A DNA stretch of 64,000 nt. It comes from Nocardioides mangrovicus. Lineage in GTDB: Bacteria > Actinomycetota > Actinomycetes > Propionibacteriales > Nocardioidaceae. Below are positions 59,986-64,000 of the stretch, one piece after another. Made by a program: the position numbers and the translations under genes. The DNA is taken from NCBI RefSeq assembly GCF_003674065.1, contig NZ_RDBE01000010.1:930809-994808 (forward strand). Reading direction: 5' to 3'. The notes beneath the pieces are model-generated. The model was not told where the DNA came from, made no database searches, and saw nothing but the letters and a program-made list of their open reading frames with translations. Positions within the stretch are counted from its first letter, which is position 1. Each line of letters opens with the position of its first letter.

Positions 59986-61908
59986 GTGGAGCCCTCCCTC
60001 GCGCTGTACCGGCGCTACCGGCCGGAGACCTTCGCGGAGGTCATCGGCCAGGACCACGTCACCGCGCCGCTGCGCGCTGCCCTCGCTGCCGACCGGGCCA
60101 ACCACGCCTATCTCTTCTCCGGCCCGCGGGGCTGCGGCAAGACCACCAGCGCCCGGATCCTCGCGCGGGCGATGAACTGCGCCCGGGCGCCGGTCGCCGA
60201 GCCGTGCGGGGAGTGCGACTCCTGCCGCGATCTCGCCCGCGGCGGCCCCGGCTCGATCGACGTCATCGAGATCGACGCCGCCACCCACAACGGCGTCGAC
60301 GACGCCCGTGACCTGCGCGAACGCGCCTTCTTCGCCCCCGTGCGCGACCGCTACAAGATCTACGTGATCGACGAGGCGCACATGGTCACCACCGCCGCCT
60401 TCAACGCGCTGCTGAAGCTGGTGGAGGAGCCTCCCGAGCACCTGAAGTTCGTCTTCGCCACTACCGAGCCGGAGAAGGTCATCGCGACCATCCGCTCGCG
60501 CACCCACCACTACCCGTTCCGGCTCATCCCGCCGCGCACCCTCTCGGCCTACCTGGCCGAGCTGTGCGAGAAGGAGGGCGTGGCCATCGACCAGGCGGCA
60601 CTGCCGCTGGTGGTGCGCGCCGGCGGCGGGTCGGCCCGCGACACCTTGTCGGTGCTCGACCAGCTCATCGGCGGCGCCGGGCCCGACGGTGTCACCTACG
60701 ACGTCGCCGTCGCCCTGCTCGGCTACACCCCCGACACCCTGCTCGACGAGGTCGTCGACGCCTTCGCCGCCGCCGACGGCGCCACGGTCTTCTCGGTGGT
60801 CGACAAGGTGATCGAGACCGGGCAGGACCCGCGCCGCTTCACCGAGGACGTACTGCACCGGCTGCGCGACCTGGTCATCGTGGCCGCCGTGCCCGACGCC
60901 TCGGCCAGCGGGCTGGTCGACGTCGCCGACGACCAGGCCGAGCGGCTGGTCGCGCAGGCCGCCCGCTTCGGTCACGCCGAGCTGGTGCGCGCTGCCGACC
61001 TGGTCGCCGACGGGCTCACCGAGATGCGCGGCGCCACGGCCCCCCGGCTGCTGCTGGAGCTGATCTGCGCCCGCATCCTGCTGCCGAACGCCGACGACGG
61101 CACGCTGGGCCTGGCCGCCCGCCTCGACCGCCTCGAGCGTCGGCTCAACGCCGGTACCCCGGTCCCGCCGGTGGGTCAGGAGCCGGCTGCTGCGCCGCCG
61201 GTGGTCGAGCAGCGCGAGAGCACACCCTCGCCCGTCCCGACTCCCGCCGCCCCGGCCGTCGCGCCGGAACCGGCGGTCGAGCCGGTGTCGGCGAGCCAGC
61301 CCCAGCCGGAACCCGAGCCTGTGCCGGAACCCGAGCCTGTGCCGGAACCCGAGCCTGAGCCCGCACCCGAGCCCGGCGCGGGTCCGCCCGGCAGCCTCGG
61401 TGTCGCCGACGTGCGCCGACTCTGGCCCGACGTGTTGGAACGCATCAAGACCATGCGTCGTTTCACCTGGATGATGCTCAGCAACGAGGCACAGGTGATC
61501 GGGGTCGACGAGCACGCCCTGACGCTGGGCTTCCGCAACGCCGGCGCCCGCAGCAGCTTCGCCGAGGGCGGCAGCGAGGAGGTGCTGCGACAGGCGCTGA
61601 TCGACCTGGTCGGCGTCGAGTGGCGCATCGAGGCGGTCATGGACCCCTCCGCCCAGCCGGGGGCCACCCCGCCGCCGGTGGTCACCAAGGCCGCGGTCGA
61701 CCCCACCCCCTCCCCGGCGGCCGCCCGCGCCCGGGAGAGCATCGAGGAGACCCGGCCCCCGAACGTCCCGGCGCAGCCGACGGCGGCACCCGAGGACCAG
61801 CACGTCGACCGTGACGACCCCGACCTCGACGACTCCGGCCTGCGCGGCGCGGAGCTGCTCGAGCGCGAGCTCGGCGCCACGGTGATCGAGGACCTTCCGA
61901 ATGACTAG
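59986..61908 (+). CDS. dnaX: DNA polymerase III subunit gamma/tau
   Basis: 640 residues, clamp-loader ATPase. Walker A 'SGPRGCGKTTSAR' (45-57), zinc cysteines C65, C74, C77 and C80, Walker B with 'YVIDEAHM', 'ATTEPEKV' and the SRC-like 'TIRSRTHHYPF'. After residue 385 comes a Pro/Glu/Val-rich low-complexity linker with a perfect tandem repeat, then a conserved tau-like C-terminal domain ('RRLWPDVLERIKTMRRFTWMML', 'LGFRNAGARSSF'). TAGGGT lies six bases before the GTG. I see no slippery heptamer for a short gamma form. Confidence 0.97.
   Translation: MEPSLALYRRYRPETFAEVIGQDHVTAPLRAALAADRANHAYLFSGPRGCGKTTSARILARAMNCARAPVAEPCGECDSCRDLARGGPGSIDVIEIDAATHNGVDDARDLRERAFFAPVRDRYKIYVIDEAHMVTTAAFNALLKLVEEPPEHLKFVFATTEPEKVIATIRSRTHHYPFRLIPPRTLSAYLAELCEKEGVAIDQAALPLVVRAGGGSARDTLSVLDQLIGGAGPDGVTYDVAVALLGYTPDTLLDEVVDAFAAADGATVFSVVDKVIETGQDPRRFTEDVLHRLRDLVIVAAVPDASASGLVDVADDQAERLVAQAARFGHAELVRAADLVADGLTEMRGATAPRLLLELICARILLPNADDGTLGLAARLDRLERRLNAGTPVPPVGQEPAAAPPVVEQRESTPSPVPTPAAPAVAPEPAVEPVSASQPQPEPEPVPEPEPVPEPEPEPAPEPGAGPPGSLGVADVRRLWPDVLERIKTMRRFTWMMLSNEAQVIGVDEHALTLGFRNAGARSSFAEGGSEEVLRQALIDLVGVEWRIEAVMDPSAQPGATPPPVVTKAAVDPTPSPAAARARESIEETRPPNVPAQPTAAPEDQHVDRDDPDLDDSGLRGAELLERELGATVIEDLPND
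61306..61359 (+). repeat. 18-bp tandem repeat in dnaX
   Basis: CCGGAACCCGAGCCTGTG occurs twice in succession, and a third copy differs only near its end (GAG for GTG). It encodes (PEPEPV)n in the flexible linker of DnaX. Confidence 0.85.
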
Positions 61909-61931
61909 ACCCCACGAGTGAGGAGCACCAG

Positions 61932-62300
61932 GTGAGCGAGAACCCGTTCGGCGAGGGGTTCGACATGAACTCGCTGCTGCAGCAGGCCCAGCAGATGCAG
62001 GCCTCGCTGGTCGCGGCGCAGGAGGAGCTGGCGCAGGCGCGGGTCGAGGGCACGGCCGGCGGCCTGGTCTCGGTGACCGTCTCCGGCACCGGCGACCTGG
62101 TTGGCGTGGACATCAAGGCCGGCTCCTTCGACCCCGCGGACGCCGACAGCCTGGCCGACCTCGGTGACCTGGTGGTGGCCGCCTACCGCGATGCGAAGGC
62201 CAAGGCCGACGCGGAGGCCGCGGAGAAGATGGGCCCGCTCGCCGGCGGGCTCGGTGGCATGGGCGGCGGCGGCCTGCCCGGCGGACCCGCAGGGTTCTAG
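61932..62300 (+). CDS. YbaB/EbfC family nucleoid-associated protein
   Basis: 122 residues with a GTG start after GAGGAG. 'MNSLLQQAQQMQASLVAAQEELAQARVEGTAGGLVSVTVSGTGDLVGVDI' in blocks is the YbaB fold. A Gly-rich tail ('GGLGGMGGGGLPGG') follows. It sits between dnaX and recR, its standard position, and binds DNA as a dimer. Confidence 0.95.
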   Translation: MSENPFGEGFDMNSLLQQAQQMQASLVAAQEELAQARVEGTAGGLVSVTVSGTGDLVGVDIKAGSFDPADADSLADLGDLVVAAYRDAKAKADAEAAEKMGPLAGGLGGMGGGGLPGGPAGF

Positions 62301-62897
62301 ATGTACGAGGGCGCGCTGCAGGACCTCATCGACGAGCTGGGCCGACTGCCCGGCGTCGGTCCCAAGAGTGCGCAGCGCCTGGCCTTCCACCTGCTGGCCA
62401 GCGACCCCGCCGACGTCCGCCGGCTGGCCGACGCGCTGCTGGAGGTCAAGCTGCGGGCTCGGTTCTGCGTCGTGTGCGGCAACGTCTCGGAGGAGGAGCA
62501 GTGCCGGATCTGCCGCGACCCCCGGCGCGACGAGGCGCTGATCTGCGTGGTGGAGGAGCCGAAGGACGTCGTCGCGATCGAGCGGACGCGGGAGTTCAAG
62601 GGTCGCTACCACGTGCTCGGCGGCGCGATCTCGCCGCTGGACGGCATCGGACCCGAGCAGCTGCGGGTGCGCGAGCTGATCGCCCGGCTCAACGACGGCA
62701 CCGTCACCGAGATCATCTTGGCGATGGACCCCAACATCGAGGGCGATGCGACCGCGGCCTACCTGACGCGGATGCTGGTGCCCATGGGCCTCACGGTCAC
62801 CCGGCTGGCCAGCGGGCTGCCGGTGGGCGGCGACCTGGAGTACGCCGACGAGGTCACCTTGGGCCGCGCGTTCGCCGGACGTAGGAGTGCCCAATGA
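62301..62897 (+). CDS. recR: Recombination protein RecR
   Basis: 198 residues. HhH '[20 protein letters not shown]' (12-32), C4 zinc finger C56-C59-C68-C71, and Toprim domain ('[16 protein letters not shown]', '[17 protein letters not shown]'). It acts with RecO/RecF in gap repair. The ATG directly follows the ybaB stop. Confidence 0.97.
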   Translation: MYEGALQDLIDELGRLPGVGPKSAQRLAFHLLASDPADVRRLADALLEVKLRARFCVVCGNVSEEEQCRICRDPRRDEALICVVEEPKDVVAIERTREFKGRYHVLGGAISPLDGIGPEQLRVRELIARLNDGTVTEIILAMDPNIEGDATAAYLTRMLVPMGLTVTRLASGLPVGGDLEYADEVTLGRAFAGRRSAQ

Positions 62898-62928
62898 TGG
62901 CCGAAACACAGGGGAAGGGAGCAGCTCG

Positions 62929-63510
62929 ATGAGCGACTTCGACGTCGAGGACTTCGCCCAGCAGATCGCCGACCAGGCCGAGAGCTTCCTGGTCGCGATC
63001 CAGGGCGTCTCGCGCGGCGAGGCCGGCGCGGCGGCGGTGCCGCTGCTGCTGCTGGAGGTCAGCCAGATCATGCTGGCCGGCGCGCGGCTGGGCGCGCAGC
63101 AGGACTTCGTGCCCGAGCAGGAGTTCCAGCCCGACGTCGGCCCCGACCCCGACCTGGACCGGATGCGGCTGCGACTGGCCGACATCCTCGGCGACGTCGA
63201 CCTCTACGGCGCCACCTTGGAGCCCTACGACCCCGAGACCACGCCGGCGCGGATCTCCGACGACCTGAGCAGCATCGCCACCGATGTCGCCAACGGACTG
63301 CGTCACTTCCGCGACGGCGACCACACCGAGGCGCTGTGGTGGTGGCAGTACTCCTACCTGTCCAGCTGGGGGACCAGCGGCTCGGGCGTGCTCTCCGCCC
63401 TGCACTCGGTGGTGGCCCACTCCCGACTGGACCGTGACCTGGACCCGATCGAGCTGGAGGAGGTCCAGGAGGCGTCCGCCATGCTGGACAGCGCCTCGGA
63501 CCGTGGGTAG
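62929..63510 (+). CDS. DUF5063 family protein
   Basis: 193 residues, helical and acidic ('[18 protein letters not shown]', '[49 protein letters not shown]' in blocks, '[19 protein letters not shown]'). It is a conserved actinobacterial protein located between recR and aspartate kinase, with no known function. The ATG at 62929 has GGGAAGGGAG upstream. Confidence 0.88.
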   Translation: MSDFDVEDFAQQIADQAESFLVAIQGVSRGEAGAAAVPLLLLEVSQIMLAGARLGAQQDFVPEQEFQPDVGPDPDLDRMRLRLADILGDVDLYGATLEPYDPETTPARISDDLSSIATDVANGLRHFRDGDHTEALWWWQYSYLSSWGTSGSGVLSALHSVVAHSRLDRDLDPIELEEVQEASAMLDSASDRG

Positions 63511-63532
63511 TGCGCGCCTAGAATCGTCTCCC

Positions 63533-64000
63533 GTGGGCAGAGTGGTGCAGAAGTACGGCGGGTCCTCCGTCGCGGACGCCGCCGCGATCAAGCGGGTGGC
63601 GCAGCGCATCGTCGACACCAAGCGCGCCGGCAACGAGGTCGTCGTGGTGGTCTCGGCGATGGGCGATTCCACCGACGAGCTGATCGACCTGGCCGAGCAG
63701 GTCTCGCCGCTGCCGGCGCCCCGCGAGCTCGACATGCTCCTCACCGCCGGCGAGCGGATCTCGATGGCGCTGCTGGCGATGGCCATCACCAGCCTGGGCC
63801 ACGACGCGCGCTCGTTCACCGGCAGCCAGGCCGGCGTCATCACCGACGGCACCCACGGCAAGGCCAAGATCATCGACGTCACGCCCGGGCGCATCGAGAA
63901 GGCGCTGGGCCAGGGCGCGATCGCGATCGTGGCGGGCTTCCAGGGCGTCAGCCAGAGCACCAAGGACATCACGACCTTGGGCCGCGGGGGCTCCGACACC
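63533..64000 (+). CDS. lysC: Aspartate kinase (N-terminal part; gene runs off the window)
   Basis: 156 codons seen. '[23 protein letters not shown]', '[18 protein letters not shown]', '[17 protein letters not shown]' and '[10 protein letters not shown]' are the amino-acid-kinase core of aspartokinase, the first step of lysine/threonine/methionine synthesis. TAGAAT (63519-63524) lies eight bases before the GTG, so the mRNA is probably nearly leaderless. In actinobacteria asd usually follows. Confidence 0.95.
   Translation, partial: MGRVVQKYGGSSVADAAAIKRVAQRIVDTKRAGNEVVVVVSAMGDSTDELIDLAEQVSPLPAPRELDMLLTAGERISMALLAMAITSLGHDARSFTGSQAGVITDGTHGKAKIIDVTPGRIEKALGQGAIAIVAGFQGVSQSTKDITTLGRGGSDT

Noticed and set aside
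59986-61908. Programmed frameshift producing a short DnaX gamma form
   Set aside because: No A/T-rich slippery heptamer or following hairpin at a suitable position.

Overview
The window is high-GC DNA with frequent GTG/TTG starts, many one-to-eight-base gene overlaps and many probable leaderless transcripts. It also carries a GTP-type PEP carboxykinase, a small SRP RNA and the dnaX-ybaB-recR-aspartate kinase block. Together these point to an actinobacterial chromosome. The gene content and the 'GGTTGAG...CGAAACC' dispersed repeat suggest a Nocardioides-like member of the Nocardioidaceae (inference). I see no plasmid, phage, IS element or CRISPR array.

Layout. 1-6300: a divergent XRE regulator/short-chain dehydrogenase pair, a tiny secreted protein with three DTGW motifs facing a LuxR-type regulator, pckG, a lipoprotein and tRNA-Arg. 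6408-10429: a five-gene reverse-strand cluster (UbiA prenyltransferase, type III polyketide synthase, ICMT-like methyltransferase, FAD oxidoreductase, IPP isomerase) that looks like an extended srsABC phenolic-lipid operon. 10465-12401: agmatine-to-putrescine genes. 12398-15865: a polymorphic-toxin operon (small secretion partner, toxin, probable immunity protein). 15942-18888: an esterase, an aldo/keto reductase and a RibD-C protein. 18817-26045: a surface-glycan or glycolipid region (two paralogous multi-membrane proteins, GtrA, methyltransferase, GT2, two sugar epimerases, one SqdB-like). 26140-29080: acyl-CoA synthetase, lipase-like hydrolase and thioesterase. 29090-33323: an export-associated Ig-like/DUF1501/DUF1800 operon.

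33638-43331: a TetR-controlled acyl-CoA catabolic operon resembling acyclic-terpene (Atu) or leucine (Liu) degradation: TIGR03084 protein, AtuA split over two genes, two acyl-CoA dehydrogenases, a biotin-dependent carboxylase and an enoyl-CoA hydratase. This operon is unusually rich in small palindromic elements. Two 44-bp elements lie in frame inside the carboxylase genes. Two copies of a GGTTGAG repeat supply stop codons (and one start codon), and one of them cuts off the end of an acyl-CoA dehydrogenase. Two elements of an 81/84-bp inverted-repeat family flank the last gene, and a third member lies 8 kb away.

43303-53109: mixed housekeeping and membrane genes (a stand-alone EF-Tu domain-II protein, hemerythrin, polysaccharide deacetylase, aminotransferase, CPA1 antiporter, LytR_C protein, HerA-like ATPase, ECF41 sigma factor, YihY). 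53101-58294: an ArsR regulator with matched TGAA-N6-TTCA sites at its own gene and before three luciferase-like monooxygenases, followed by a convergent DUF1684 gene with a 24-codon leader ORF. 58435-64000: tRNA-Ser, SRP RNA, a CPA2 antiporter, dnaX, ybaB, recR, a DUF5063 gene and the start of aspartate kinase.
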